Positions 1-8,569 of a DNA stretch of 64,000 bases are shown here, one piece after another. This DNA comes from Burkholderiaceae bacterium. GTDB lineage: Bacteria; Pseudomonadota; Gammaproteobacteria; Burkholderiales; Burkholderiaceae_C. The translations under genes and the position numbers were made by a program. Position 1 is the first letter of the stretch. Each line of letters starts with the position of its first letter. The notes under the pieces were generated by a model. The model had not been told where the DNA came from. It saw only the letters and a program-made list of their open reading frames with translations, and made no database searches. The DNA is taken from NCBI GenBank assembly GCA_024710165.1, contig JANJVG010000024.1, positions 1 to 64,000 of the forward strand, in the 5' to 3' direction.

Positions 1-401
1 TGCACCGGACGCGGGCGGCCTTCGGCGTCGATGGCCACATAGGTCAGCAGCGCCTCGGTCACCTTCACGTAGCGGCCCTGCTCGGTGAAGCGCTCGGCAA
101 ACACTTCCACATCCACGGTGATCGAGGTGCGGCCGATGCGCTTGACGCTGGAGAAGAACGAGAGAATGTCGCCCACGCGCACGGGGTGCTTGAAGATGAA
201 CTCGTTCACTGCCACGGTGGCCATGCGGCCCTGCACGTAGCGTGCAGGCAGCACCGAGCCGGCCAGATCGACCTGGGCCATGACCCAGCCGCCAAAGATG
301 TCGCCGTTGCCGTTGGTGTCCGCCGGCATGGGGATGACCTTGAGCACCAGTTCTTTGTCAGCGGGTAATGGGGCGGCGGGGCGGTTGGAATGCTGGGACA
401 T
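1..401 (-). CDS. yciA: Acyl-CoA thioesterase, YciA type (C-terminus cut by window edge)
   Basis: Hotdog-fold thioesterase that would hydrolyse acyl-CoA to free acid and CoA in the cytoplasm. Reading leftwards from the ATG at 401 gives about 133 open codons that run off the left edge, so the stop is not seen. Near residues 25-40 it has MPADTNGNGDIFGGW, the YciA signature whose GDIFGG aspartate is the family's catalytic acid. VAVNEFIFKHPVRVGD follows, and VTEALLTYVAIDAEG lies close to the edge. E. coli YciA is about 132 aa, so nearly the whole protein is present. It is divergent from the ABC exporter at 443 with only 41 bases between starts, so the two promoters must overlap. The family call is firm; the physiological acyl substrate is unknown. 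Confidence 0.9.
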   Translation of the reverse strand, partial: MSQHSNRPAAPLPADKELVLKVIPMPADTNGNGDIFGGWVMAQVDLAGSVLPARYVQGRMATVAVNEFIFKHPVRVGDILSFFSSVKRIGRTSITVDVEVFAERFTEQGRYVKVTEALLTYVAIDAEGRPRPV

Positions 402-442
402 GGGCACAATCTCTGTCTTGGTAACTCCCTGCATTCTCACCC

Positions 443-2284
443 ATGCGCCGCCACGGCGAATCTGCCCCCCCCAATCTCCCCGGCGCCCCTGCACGCGCCC
501 ACTCTGACTGGGCCACGCTCGGCCGCCTGCTGCCGTACCTCTGGCAATACAAATGGCGCGTCATCGCGGCCATCGTCTTCATGGTGGGTGCCAAGCTGGC
601 CAATGTGGGCGTGCCCCTGCTGCTCAAGCAACTGGTGGACACCATGAACCTGCCGCCCGGCGATGCCACCGCGCTGCTGGTGGTGCCCGTCGGCCTGCTG
701 CTGGCCTACGGCGCGCTTCGCCTGTCCACCTCGCTGTTCACCGAGCTGCGCGAGCTGGTGTTTGCGAAGGCCACGCAGGGGGCGGCGCGCAGCATTGCGC
801 TACAGACTTTTCAGCACCTGCACGCACTCAGCCTGCGCTTTCACCTCGAGCGCCAGACCGGTGGCATGACGCGCGACATCGAGCGCGGGGTGCGCGGCAT
901 CGAGTCGCTGATCTCGTTCTCGCTGTTCAACGTGTTTGCCACGCTGATCGAGGTGGTGCTGGTGCTGACAGTGCTGGCCGTCAAGTTCGACGCCTGGTTT
1001 GCCTGGATCACGCTCACGGCCCTGGTGCTGTACATCACTTACACCGTGCTGGTGACCGAATGGCGCACCAAGTTCCGCCGCGAGGCCAACGAGTTCGACT
1101 CGGCGGCGCACACCAAGGCGGTGGACTCGCTGCTCAACTACGAAACTGTCAAGTACTTCAACAACGAGCAGTTCGAGGCGCAGCGCTACGACGAGAGCCT
1201 GGAGCGCCTGCGCCTTGCACGCCTCAAGAGCCAGACCACGCTGTCGATGCTCAACACCGGGCAGCAGCTCATCATTGCCACCGGGCTGGTGGCCATGCTC
1301 TGGCGTGCCACGCAGGGTGTGGTCGATGGCCGCATGACGCTGGGCGACCTGGTCATGGTCAACGCCTTCATGATCCAGCTCTACATTCCGCTCAACTTTC
1401 TCGGCGTGATCTACCGCGAGATCAAACAGAGCCTGACCGACCTGGACAAGATGTTCACCCTCATGGACCGTGAGCGCGAGGTGGCCGATGCGCCCGGTGC
1501 GCAGCCACTGGCCGGGCTCGACCAGCCCACGGTGCTTTTCGAGGACGTGCATTTCGCCTATGAGACCCGAACGGACAAGGGCGGTGGCCGTCCCATCCTG
1601 CAGGGCGTGAGCTTCGAGATCCCGGCGGGCAAGACGGTGGCCGTGGTCGGCCCCTCGGGCGCGGGCAAGTCCACGCTGGCACGGCTGCTGTTCCGCTTCT
1701 ACGACATCCAGCAAGGCCGCATCACCATCGCCGGGCAGGAAATTCGCGCGGTCACGCAGGCCAGCGTGCGCCAGGCGATCGGCATTGTTCCGCAGGACAC
1801 TGTGCTGTTCAACGACACCGTGGCCTACAACATCGCCTACGGCCGCCCCGGCGCCACGCAGAGCGAAGTGGAGCAGGCTGCGCGCGCGGCGCGCATCCAC
1901 GACTTCATCGCATCCACCCCCAAAGGCTACGCCACCATGGTGGGCGAGCGCGGGCTCAAGCTCTCGGGCGGTGAAAAACAGCGCGTGGCCATTGCGCGCA
2001 CGCTGCTCAAGAACCCGCCGGTGCTGGTGTTTGATGAAGCCACCTCGGCCCTGGACTCGGCCAACGAGCGCGCCATCCAGGCCGAGCTGCGCCAGGTGGC
2101 GCAGGGCAAGACCACGCTGGTGATCGCGCACCGCCTCTCCACCGTGGTCGATGCGCACGAGATCCTGGTCATGGACGCGGGCCGCATCGTCGAGCGCGGC
2201 ACGCACGCCGCATTGCTTGCGGCGGGCGGGCGCTATGCGCGCATGTGGGCACTGCAGCAGTCCGGCGAGGTGCTGGAAGATTGA
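443..2284 (+). CDS. ABC exporter, fused permease-ATPase (ATM1/MsbA class)
   Basis: Half-transporter that would work as a homodimer in the inner membrane, coupling ATP hydrolysis to export. The 613-aa protein has a short basic N-terminus, about six membrane segments between residues 30 and 330, then one nucleotide-binding domain. Visible motifs are Walker [10 protein letters not shown] near residue 402, signature [13 protein letters not shown] near 506, Walker [13 protein letters not shown] near 526 and the switch histidine in IAHRLST near 562. The membrane domain, with a phrase like [16 protein letters not shown], resembles the ATM1/HMT1 group (glutathione- or iron-sulfur-linked and heavy-metal exporters) more than MsbA, but the substrate cannot be read from sequence. 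A bidirectional terminator follows, shared with the converging TRAP operon. Confidence 0.9.
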   Translation: MRRHGESAPPNLPGAPARAHSDWATLGRLLPYLWQYKWRVIAAIVFMVGAKLANVGVPLLLKQLVDTMNLPPGDATALLVVPVGLLLAYGALRLSTSLFTELRELVFAKATQGAARSIALQTFQHLHALSLRFHLERQTGGMTRDIERGVRGIESLISFSLFNVFATLIEVVLVLTVLAVKFDAWFAWITLTALVLYITYTVLVTEWRTKFRREANEFDSAAHTKAVDSLLNYETVKYFNNEQFEAQRYDESLERLRLARLKSQTTLSMLNTGQQLIIATGLVAMLWRATQGVVDGRMTLGDLVMVNAFMIQLYIPLNFLGVIYREIKQSLTDLDKMFTLMDREREVADAPGAQPLAGLDQPTVLFEDVHFAYETRTDKGGGRPILQGVSFEIPAGKTVAVVGPSGAGKSTLARLLFRFYDIQQGRITIAGQEIRAVTQASVRQAIGIVPQDTVLFNDTVAYNIAYGRPGATQSEVEQAARAARIHDFIASTPKGYATMVGERGLKLSGGEKQRVAIARTLLKNPPVLVFDEATSALDSANERAIQAELRQVAQGKTTLVIAHRLSTVVDAHEILVMDAGRIVERGTHAALLAAGGRYARMWALQQSGEVLED

Positions 2285-2287
2285 GAT

Positions 2288-2342
2288 ATTTTTGGCCTCA
2301 AGCGCCCACTGGATAAGCGTCATTAGCTACTAAAGTAGCAGC
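2288..2342 (-). repeat. Repeat A copy 1 (AT-rich double-hairpin element)
   Basis: AT-rich island in a GC-rich intergenic region. Read on the reverse strand it gives GCTACTTTAGTAGC, then GACGCTTATCC, GGGCGCTTGAGGCC and a run of A. This matches the family pattern: an inverted GCTATT/AATAGC hairpin, then an AGCGCTT/AAGCGCT hairpin, then AGAGGCC plus A-rich tail. It abuts the shared terminator at 2346-2370. Confidence 0.8.
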
Positions 2343-2345
2343 AAA

Positions 2346-2370
2346 AAAAGCCCCGCATTGCGGGGCTTTT
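2346..2370. terminator. Bidirectional rho-independent terminator
   Basis: Perfect 10-bp stem AAAAGCCCCG / CGGGGCTTTT with a 5-base loop, flanked by A-run on the left and T-run on the right. It lies between the converging ABC exporter and TRAP operon and can stop both; the longer T-tract is on the reverse strand, after the TRAP genes. Confidence 0.92.
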
Positions 2371-2391
2371 GACTGGGGTGCTGTCGCTGGC

Positions 2392-3429
2392 TCAGGGCTT
2401 GCGCGCGGCAATCGACTTCTCCGCCTGGTTCACCAGATCGGCGCCGATCTGCCCCTTCCACTTGGCGTACACCGGGCGCGTGGCCTTGACGAATTCTTCG
2501 CGCTCCGCGGGGCTGAGCTGGGTGACGGTCACGCCCAACCCTTCGATCTGCTTGATCAAGGGCTTGTCGGCCTCAATGACGCCTTTGCGGGCAATGGCGA
2601 TCTGTTCCTTGCCGGCGTCCACGGCGGCCTGCTTGACGATCTCGCGATCGGCCGGGGTCCAGCTGTTCCAGATTTCCTTGTTCACCACGAACACCAGCGG
2701 GTCGTTCACGTAGCCCCACAGCGTCAGGTGCTTCTGCGCCACGGTATGCAGCTTGGCGGCGGTGAAGATGGCCAGCGGGTTTTCCTGGCCGTCGACGGCG
2801 CCGCTGGCGAAGGCGGGTTGCGCGTCGGCCCAGCTCATCTGCGTCGGGTTGGCGCCCAGTGCGGTGAAGGTGTCGAGAAACAGGGGCGAGCCGACCACGC
2901 GGATCTTCAGGCCCTTGAGGTCAGCCGGGCTCTTGATCTGCTTCTTGGAGTTGGAGATCTCGCGGTAGCCGTTCTCGCCCCAGGCCAGAGGCACCACGCC
3001 GGCCTTGTCCAGCGTCTGGAAGATGCTCTTGCCCACCTCGCCCTGGGTCAAAGCGTCCACGGCTGCGTAGTCTGGAAACAGAAACGGCAACGAGAACAGG
3101 TTGAGCTGCTTGACCTGGGGCGACCAGTTGATGGTCGAGCCAATGGCCATGTCGATCACGCCCTGGCGCAGCGCGGAGAATTCGCGCGTCTGGTCGCCCT
3201 GGATCAGCGAGACGCCGGGGTAGAGCTTGATGTTGATGCGGCCCTGCGTGCGCTCGCGCACCTTGTTGGCCCACAGTTCACCGCCCTTGCCCCAGGGGAA
3301 GGCCGGGCCCAGCACAAGCGACATGCGGTATTCGCTCTTGTACGCCGTCTGTGCCAGGGCGCCAGGTGCGGTAAAGGCCAGGGCTGCGGCGGCGGCCACA
3401 GCGGAAGTCAGGAAGGTACGCAGTTTCAT
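2392..3429 (-). CDS. TRAP transporter periplasmic solute receptor (DctP family)
   Basis: Extracytoplasmic binding protein of a TRAP secondary importer, expected to bind an organic acid in the periplasm and deliver it to the QM membrane pair. It has 345 aa with a clear signal peptide ending ALA-Q near residue 27. The conserved arginine that contacts the substrate carboxylate in this family is Arg177, in LKIRVVGSP. SGAVDGQENPL (209-219) is another hallmark of the family. A start at the ATG preceded by AGGAGA is convincing. It is the last gene of the reverse-strand operon Q-M-P, the reverse of the common P-Q-M order. The ligand is not predictable; C4-dicarboxylates, keto acids and aromatic acids are all possible. 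Confidence 0.93.
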   Translation of the reverse strand: MKLRTFLTSAVAAAAALAFTAPGALAQTAYKSEYRMSLVLGPAFPWGKGGELWANKVRERTQGRINIKLYPGVSLIQGDQTREFSALRQGVIDMAIGSTINWSPQVKQLNLFSLPFLFPDYAAVDALTQGEVGKSIFQTLDKAGVVPLAWGENGYREISNSKKQIKSPADLKGLKIRVVGSPLFLDTFTALGANPTQMSWADAQPAFASGAVDGQENPLAIFTAAKLHTVAQKHLTLWGYVNDPLVFVVNKEIWNSWTPADREIVKQAAVDAGKEQIAIARKGVIEADKPLIKQIEGLGVTVTQLSPAEREEFVKATRPVYAKWKGQIGADLVNQAEKSIAARKP

Positions 3430-3476
3430 CGGTCAGTCTCCTTGGAAAAAATCGGTCGAATACAGGGTGTCCGGCA

Positions 3477-4775
3477 TCAGTAGCCCAGCTTGGCGGGCAG
3501 CCACAGTGCCAGCTGCGGGAAGGCAATCACGAGCACCATCACGAGGAACATGGCCAGCAGCATCGGGCCGACCCAGCGCACGGTGGACTCCATGCGCACA
3601 CCGGCGATGCGGCAGGACACCATCAGGTTCACGGCCAGCGGCGGCGTGAACTGGCCCAGTGCCACCTTGAGCGTCAGGATGACGCCGAACCACACCGGGT
3701 CCCACTGGTAGTGGTTCATGATGGGCAGCAGCAGTGGCACGAAGATCAGGAAGATGGAAATGCCGTCGAGAAACATGCCCACGGTGATGAGCAGCACGAT
3801 GAGCAGCGCGAGCACGCCGTATTCGCCCAGGCCCGAGTTCACGATGGCGTTGGCCACCGGGTCGATCACGCCCAGGGTGGAAAGCGAGTAGGCAAAAATG
3901 CCTGCGAGCGACACCACCAGCAGGATCACGGCCGAGAGCTCGCCCGATTCGCGCAGGATGGGGAACAGGTCGCGCACCGAGATCGTGCGGTGGATCACCA
4001 TGCCCACGAACAGGCCGTAGAAAACGGCGACCACGGCCGCTTCGGTGGGCGTGAACCAGCCCGCGCGCATGCCGCCCAGGATCAGCACGGGCGCGGCCAG
4101 GCCCCACAGCGCCTCGCGCAGGCTCTTCCAGAATGGTGGGCGCGGCATGCTGGCTTCGAGCTGGCCCATGTTGTGGTGCCGCGCCATCCACACCGCCGGC
4201 ACGATCAGCGCCACGCCGGCCAGCAGCCCTGGCACCATGCCGGCGGCGAAAAGCGCGGGCACCGAGGCGCCCGGCACCAGCACCGAGTAGATGATGAAGG
4301 CCACCGAGGGCGGGATCAGGATGTCGGTGGCCGCCGCCGCCCCCACCACGCTGGCGGAGAAGCTGCCGGGGTAGCCGGCGCGCGACATGGCGGCGATCAT
4401 CACGCCGCCCACCGCGGCCGCGTTGGCCGGGCCCGAGCCCGAGATGCCGCCCAGGAACATGGCCACGGCAATAGCCACCAGCGGCAGCATGCCCGGGCCG
4501 CGACCGACCATGGCCACGGCAAAGTTCACCAGGCGCAGTGCCACGCCCGAGCGATCGAAGATCGAGCCGACCAGCACGAACATCGGAATGGCCAGCAGCG
4601 GGTATTTGCCCAGGCCGGCATAGAAGTTCTGCGGCACGGCGAGCAGGCCGAACCACTGGCTGTCGGCATTGGCCAGCGCGATGGCGGTGGCGCCCGCCAG
4701 ACCCAGGGCCGCGCCGATGGGCACGCCCAGGAACATCAGCCCCAGGAAGGCGACGAACAGCAGGGTGGCAATCAT
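3477..4775 (-). CDS. TRAP transporter large permease (DctM family)
   Basis: Large membrane subunit that forms the sodium-coupled translocation path of the TRAP importer. The 432-aa protein is almost wholly hydrophobic, with about 12 membrane spans. It has family phrases GVPIGAALGLAGA near the N-terminus, ISGSGPANAAAVGGVMI near residue 125, FTPTEAAVVAVFYGL in the middle and QFTPPLAVNLMVSCRIAGV near the C-terminus. The normal length for DctM is about 425 aa. Its ATG overlaps the stop of the small permease gene by ATGA, so the pair is translationally coupled; the receptor gene follows 47 bases later. Confidence 0.95.
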   Translation of the reverse strand: MIATLLFVAFLGLMFLGVPIGAALGLAGATAIALANADSQWFGLLAVPQNFYAGLGKYPLLAIPMFVLVGSIFDRSGVALRLVNFAVAMVGRGPGMLPLVAIAVAMFLGGISGSGPANAAAVGGVMIAAMSRAGYPGSFSASVVGAAAATDILIPPSVAFIIYSVLVPGASVPALFAAGMVPGLLAGVALIVPAVWMARHHNMGQLEASMPRPPFWKSLREALWGLAAPVLILGGMRAGWFTPTEAAVVAVFYGLFVGMVIHRTISVRDLFPILRESGELSAVILLVVSLAGIFAYSLSTLGVIDPVANAIVNSGLGEYGVLALLIVLLITVGMFLDGISIFLIFVPLLLPIMNHYQWDPVWFGVILTLKVALGQFTPPLAVNLMVSCRIAGVRMESTVRWVGPMLLAMFLVMVLVIAFPQLALWLPAKLGY

Positions 4776-5332
4776 GGCTGCTGCTCCCCGTCACGGGGGC
4801 TTGGGGCGCCTTCCAGGACTTCCACGTCCGGCGGCACCCGGCTGCGGCGCAGGAACAGGCCGATGGCGCGCCAGGTGATGAGCGCCGAGAACACCGGCAG
4901 CCAGACCGAATACCACCACTGCGGCACGCCGATGCCCGGCGAGGTTTCGCCGAAGCGGTAGTCGTCCCAGACCACGCGCACGCTGAGCACAGCCATGGTG
5001 CCGAACAGCAGCGCCACGAGCAGCGCGCCGAGTTGCGACAGCCGCTGGCGCCGCGCCATGGAGCCGCTCTCGGCAAAGTACTCGATGCGGATGTGGCGGT
5101 CGCGCGCGACGGCGGCCGAGCCGGCCACCATGGCCAGCACGATCATCAGGAAGATGGAGATCTCTTCAGTCCAGGCAAACGACGAGTCGGTGAAGTAGCG
5201 CACCAGCACGTTGGCGAAGGTGATGAGGGCGAGCAGCGCCATCACGATGACGGTAAGCCAGTCCTCGATGCGCAGCGACCGGGGCTCGCTGTCCTGTGCG
5301 TGATCCGGTCCGGAGGTGGGTGGGGTGGACAT
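4772..5332 (-). CDS. TRAP transporter small permease (DctQ family)
   Basis: Small four-helix membrane subunit of the TRAP importer, which holds the large subunit in the membrane. The 186-aa reading from ATG 5332 begins with a polar tail and has four membrane segments at about residues 27-45, 58-76, 103-122 and 141-160; FANVLVRYFTDSSFAWTEE matches the DctQ family phrase. Longer in-frame extensions upstream run into the regulatory region and the divergent LysR gene, so I prefer this start, although an ATG near 5374 is possible. Overlaps the DctM start by four bases. First gene of the operon. Confidence 0.9.
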   Translation of the reverse strand: MSTPPTSGPDHAQDSEPRSLRIEDWLTVIVMALLALITFANVLVRYFTDSSFAWTEEISIFLMIVLAMVAGSAAVARDRHIRIEYFAESGSMARRQRLSQLGALLVALLFGTMAVLSVRVVWDDYRFGETSPGIGVPQWWYSVWLPVFSALITWRAIGLFLRRSRVPPDVEVLEGAPSPRDGEQQP

Positions 5333-5402
5333 GGTGCGGGAGGGTCTGGCGCAGTGCAGCAGAAGAAAGCCAGACATTATGCGACGCGAGGCGGCGCGCC
5401 GG

Positions 5403-5429
5403 CCACCCTGGGTGGGCTGCGCAGATAAT
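5403..5429 (+). promoter_or_regulatory. Promoter/operator region of the LysR gene
   Basis: Contains the perfect palindrome CCACCC-T-GGGTGG (5403-5415), a candidate autoregulatory site, followed by a -10-like GATAAT at 5424-5429. GATAAT lies only 8 bases before the ATG at 5438 and there is no Shine-Dalgarno sequence, so the transcript may be leaderless. On the other strand, CATAAT near 5385 could serve the TRAP operon. Confidence 0.45.
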
Positions 5430-5437
5430 GCAGCCCC

Positions 5438-6388
5438 ATGGAAACCAAGTGGCTCGAAGATTTTGTCAGCCTGGCCGAAACGCGCAGTTTCAGCCGGTCG
5501 GCGCAGTTGCGCCACGTGACGCAGCCGGCGTTCTCGCGCCGCATCCAGGCGCTGGAAGCCTGGGCCGGCACCGATCTGGTGGACCGCAGCTCCTATCCCA
5601 CGCGCCTGACCACGGCCGGCAAGACGCTGTACGACCAGTCGCTGGAAGTGCTGCAGGCTTTGCAAAACACCCGCGCCATGCTGCGTGCGCACGGCACCTC
5701 GAGCCAGGACATGATCGAGTTTGCCGTGCCGCACACGCTGGCCTTCACCTTCTTCCCGACCTGGGTGTCGGGCCTGCGCGCCAGGTTCGGGCCGTTCAAG
5801 AGCCGCCTCATTGCCCTCAATGTGCACGACGCGCTGATGCGGCTGGTGGAGGGTAGCTGCGATCTGCTCATCACCTACCACCACGACTCACAGCCCTTCC
5901 AGATCGACGCCGATCGCTACGAAATGGTCAGCCTGGGCAAGGAGGTGCTCTCGCCCTACAGCAAGCCCGATGCCGATGGGCAGCCCCTGCATTGCCTGCC
6001 GGGCCAGCCGGGCCAGCCCTTGCCCTACCTGGGCTATGCACCGGGCGCCTATCTGGGGCGCGTGACCGAGCTCATCCTCAAGCAGTCGGGCACGCCCATC
6101 CACCTCGATCGCGTGTACGAGACCGATATGGCCGAAGGCCTCAAGGCCATGGCGCTGGAGGGGCAGGGCGTGGCCTTTCTGCCCTACAGTGCAGTCAAGA
6201 AGGATCTGCGCGCCCGCCGCCTGGTGAGTGCTGCGCCGCCGCTTTCGCAAGATCTGCAGATGGTCATGGATGTGCGCGCCTACCGCGAAAAGCCCACGCC
6301 CAAAGACGCGGCCAAGGGCATGGCGCAGGCGCTGTGGGACTACCTGCTGGCGCAGGCGGGCGCCCACCCGGACGCGATGCTGGTCTGA
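5438..6388 (+). CDS. LysR-family transcriptional regulator (HypT/YjiE-like)
   Basis: DNA-binding regulator, probably controlling the divergent TRAP operon 105 bases away, as is usual for LysR proteins. The 316-aa protein opens with METKWLEDFVSLAE, then the winged HTH in SFSRSAQLRHVTQPAFSRRI (recognition helix near residues 31-42). An effector domain follows from about residue 90. The N-terminus resembles E. coli YjiE/HypT, but I infer only family membership. The gene lacks a Shine-Dalgarno sequence (see the -10 motif just upstream). The stop codon TGA at 6386-6388 lies inside the left terminal repeat of a MITE-like element, so the last codons may have been set by that insertion. Confidence 0.92.
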   Translation: METKWLEDFVSLAETRSFSRSAQLRHVTQPAFSRRIQALEAWAGTDLVDRSSYPTRLTTAGKTLYDQSLEVLQALQNTRAMLRAHGTSSQDMIEFAVPHTLAFTFFPTWVSGLRARFGPFKSRLIALNVHDALMRLVEGSCDLLITYHHDSQPFQIDADRYEMVSLGKEVLSPYSKPDADGQPLHCLPGQPGQPLPYLGYAPGAYLGRVTELILKQSGTPIHLDRVYETDMAEGLKAMALEGQGVAFLPYSAVKKDLRARRLVSAAPPLSQDLQMVMDVRAYREKPTPKDAAKGMAQALWDYLLAQAGAHPDAMLV

Positions 6389-6551
6389 GAAGGTGTGAGC
6401 GAACCCGCCATGTCCGATCATTCCGCCAAAGCACATCCGTTTGTCGTTCCAAATGCGCGCCATAGCACGCGCTTGTGGCTTGCTTTGCGCCTCGATCGAC
6501 CGCGTTTTTGCGGCCTGCTCTGGCACGCCGGATTCATTCACACCTTCTGAG
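6385..6551. mobile_element. MITE-like element with 21-bp terminal inverted repeats
   Basis: The ends are inverted copies: CTGAGAAGGTGTGAGCGAA at 6385 and, read from the other strand, CTCAGAAGGTGTGAATGAA at 6551, with 17 of 21 bases matching. The 167-bp interior has no convincing gene and looks unlike the flanking coding sequence. The left end overlaps the LysR stop codon. No flanking target duplication is obvious to me. It could also be a large regulatory hairpin, but it has no T-tract and the loop is long. Confidence 0.5.
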
Positions 6552-6809
6552 CACCGGGCTGTTGGCCCGCGCACAGTCCGGGAATACCCGCAACAAACAG
6601 CGCATGAAAGCCCTGTTTCGGCAGCGCATCTGCCGGTATGCTTTTTGCTCAGGGGTTTGTGGTGCCCAGCCGCCGACCTGTTGCATTGCGGAGCCCGGCG
6701 CGCACGCGCTCCACAATGCGCATTGCATGGGGATTCCGCCCGGCCTCAGCGCCGGGTGCACGATTTCCTGGAATGCACTTTTTTCTGGTTCACCCACAAG
6801 GAGATAAGT
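6552..6809 (+). promoter_or_regulatory. Upstream region of the amino-acid ABC importer
   Basis: Non-coding stretch before the binding-protein gene. It holds a strong hairpin CCCGGC-6-GCCGGG at 6739-6756 and ends in AAGGAGATAAG, a textbook ribosome-binding site six bases before the ATG at 6810. A moderately AT-rich patch around 6640-6665 may hold the promoter, but I cannot assign -35/-10 boxes with confidence. Open frames crossing it are not gene-like. Confidence 0.5.
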
Positions 6810-7709
6810 ATGAAAAAACATTTGCTGGCAGCCGCCATTACCCTTCTGGCCGCAAGCAGCGCCATGGCGCAGGCCGGTGACACCCTGGCCAAGATCAAAT
6901 CCACGGGCAGCATCACCCTGGGCGTGCGCGAGTCCTCGGGCCTGTCCTACACCCTGGGCGGCGGCAAATACGTGGGCTTCCACACCGAGATGGCCGAGGT
7001 CATCATTGCCGACCTGCAAAAGCAGCTCGGTCTGGCCAAGCTGGAAACCAAATACCAGCCCGTCACCTCGCAAAACCGCATTCCGCTGGTGACCAACGGC
7101 ACCGTAGACCTGGAATGCGGCTCCACCACCAACAACGCCGCGCGCCAGAAGGACGTGGCCTTTGCCGTGACCACCTACGTGGAAGAAGTGCGCATGGTTG
7201 TCAAGGCCAATTCGGGCATCGCCTCGATCAAGGACCTGAACGGCAAGAGCGTGGCCACCACCACGGGCACCACCTCGGTGCAGACCCTGCGCAAGAACGA
7301 GCGCGCCGGTGGCATCGACTTCAAGGAAGTCTATGGCAAGGACCACGCCGACAGCTTCCTGCTGCTGGAAACCGGCCGTGCCGACGCCTTCGTGATGGAC
7401 GGGTCCATCCTGGCCGCCAACATCTCCAAGTCCAAGAACCCGTCAGACTTCAAGATCGTCGGCGAAGTGCTGAACGTGGAGCCCATCGCCTGCATGCTGC
7501 GCAAGGACGACCCGGCCTTCAAGAAGGCGGTGGACGATTCCATCAAGCGCCAGATTGCCGACGGTTCGCTGGCCAAGCTGTACGACAAGTGGTTCATGCA
7601 GCCTGTGCCGCCGACCAACACCAAGATTGGTCTGCCGCTGTCGGAAGCCACCAAGGCTGCGTGGGCCAACCCCAACGACAAGCCCATGGAAGACTACGCC
7701 AAGAAGTAA
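6810..7709 (+). CDS. gltI: Glutamate/aspartate-type ABC transporter periplasmic binding protein
   Basis: Periplasmic receptor of a polar amino-acid ABC importer. It has 299 aa with a signal peptide ending AMA-Q at about residue 22. SBP_bac_3 features follow: GSITLGVRESSGLSY, then PVTSQNRIPLVTNGTVDLEC with the ligand-lining GSTTNN, and LETGRADAFVMDGSILAA. These phrases match GltI (glutamate/aspartate) rather than the histidine or glutamine branches, and the downstream J-K-L order agrees. The start is fixed by the strong AAGGAG site; upstream in-frame extension enters non-coding DNA. A terminator directly after the gene should give this subunit more transcript than the membrane genes. Confidence 0.93.
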   Translation: MKKHLLAAAITLLAASSAMAQAGDTLAKIKSTGSITLGVRESSGLSYTLGGGKYVGFHTEMAEVIIADLQKQLGLAKLETKYQPVTSQNRIPLVTNGTVDLECGSTTNNAARQKDVAFAVTTYVEEVRMVVKANSGIASIKDLNGKSVATTTGTTSVQTLRKNERAGGIDFKEVYGKDHADSFLLLETGRADAFVMDGSILAANISKSKNPSDFKIVGEVLNVEPIACMLRKDDPAFKKAVDDSIKRQIADGSLAKLYDKWFMQPVPPTNTKIGLPLSEATKAAWANPNDKPMEDYAKK

Positions 7710-7723
7710 TTGCGCACCAGGCC

Positions 7724-7758
7724 GCCCCTTCAAGCCGCGGGTTTGAAGGGGCTTTTTT
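7724..7758 (+). terminator. Intra-operon terminator after the binding-protein gene
   Basis: Perfect 10-bp stem GCCCCTTCAA / TTGAAGGGGC with a 9-base loop and six T. It sits between gltI and gltJ and probably lets only part of transcription through. Confidence 0.88.
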
Positions 7759-7812
7759 GTTGGGCGCCAGTGGCGGCGCCCGACACCCTCCGTTTGAAGA
7801 AGGAGCGATCCT

Positions 7813-8568
7813 ATGAGCTGGGATTGGCAGGTGTTCTGCGAAGACACCATAGAGCGGCAGGTGGTGCAGGGCTGCTTTGGCAAGGGCGGTGACATCACCT
7901 ATCTGGACTGGATGCTGTCGGCCTGGGGCTGGACGGTGTCGGTATCGGTGCTGGCACTGTTGCTGGCGCTGGTGTTGGGGTCGTTCATCGGCACGCTGCG
8001 CACCCTGCAGGACCGGCCGGGCATCGTGCGCCTGGGCAACGCCTGGGTGGAACTGTTTCGCAACATCCCGTTGCTGGTGCAGATTTTTCTGTGGTACCAC
8101 GTGGTGCCCACGCTGTTCCCGGTGATGCAGGGCGTGTCCGGCTTCGTGCTGGTGGTGCTGGCGCTGGGCTTCTTTACCTCGGCACGTATTGCCGAGCAGG
8201 TGCGCTCGGGCATCCAGGCCCTGCCGCGTGGGCAGCGCTATGCCGGCCTGGCCATGGGGTTCACCACGTTTCAGACCTACCGCTATGTGCTGCTGCCCAT
8301 GGCGTTTCGCATCATCATCCCGCCGCTGACCAGCGAGACGATGAACATCTTCAAGAACTCGTCCGTGGCTTTTGCCGTATCGGTGGCCGAGCTGACCATG
8401 TTCGCCATGCAGGCACAGGAAGAAACCTCGCGCGGCATCGAGGTTTACCTGGCCGTCACGGGGCTGTACATCGTGTCGGCCTTTGCCATCAACCGCGTCA
8501 TGGCATTCGTCGAGAAGCGCTCGCGCGTGCCCGGCCTGATCGTGGCCGGCGGATCGGGAGGCCACTGA
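7813..8568 (+). CDS. gltJ: Glutamate/aspartate ABC transporter permease GltJ
   Basis: Inner-membrane permease, one half of the GltJK heterodimer that passes the amino acid delivered by the binding protein. It has 251 aa. An N-terminal phrase with two cysteines (FCEDTIERQVVQGC) is typical of this subfamily, followed by about five spans. The ATPase-contact loop (EAA motif) is LPRGQRYAGLAMGFTTFQTY near residues 137-156. GAAGGAGCG precedes the ATG. It lies one base from gltK and is clearly in the same operon. Confidence 0.93.
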   Translation: MSWDWQVFCEDTIERQVVQGCFGKGGDITYLDWMLSAWGWTVSVSVLALLLALVLGSFIGTLRTLQDRPGIVRLGNAWVELFRNIPLLVQIFLWYHVVPTLFPVMQGVSGFVLVVLALGFFTSARIAEQVRSGIQALPRGQRYAGLAMGFTTFQTYRYVLLPMAFRIIIPPLTSETMNIFKNSSVAFAVSVAELTMFAMQAQEETSRGIEVYLAVTGLYIVSAFAINRVMAFVEKRSRVPGLIVAGGSGGH

Positions 8569-8569
8569 A

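Noticed and set aside
4772-5884. A 370-codon reading of the small TRAP permease.
   Set aside because: The extra N-terminus overlaps the divergent LysR gene and has no family similarity; ATG 5332 gives normal length.
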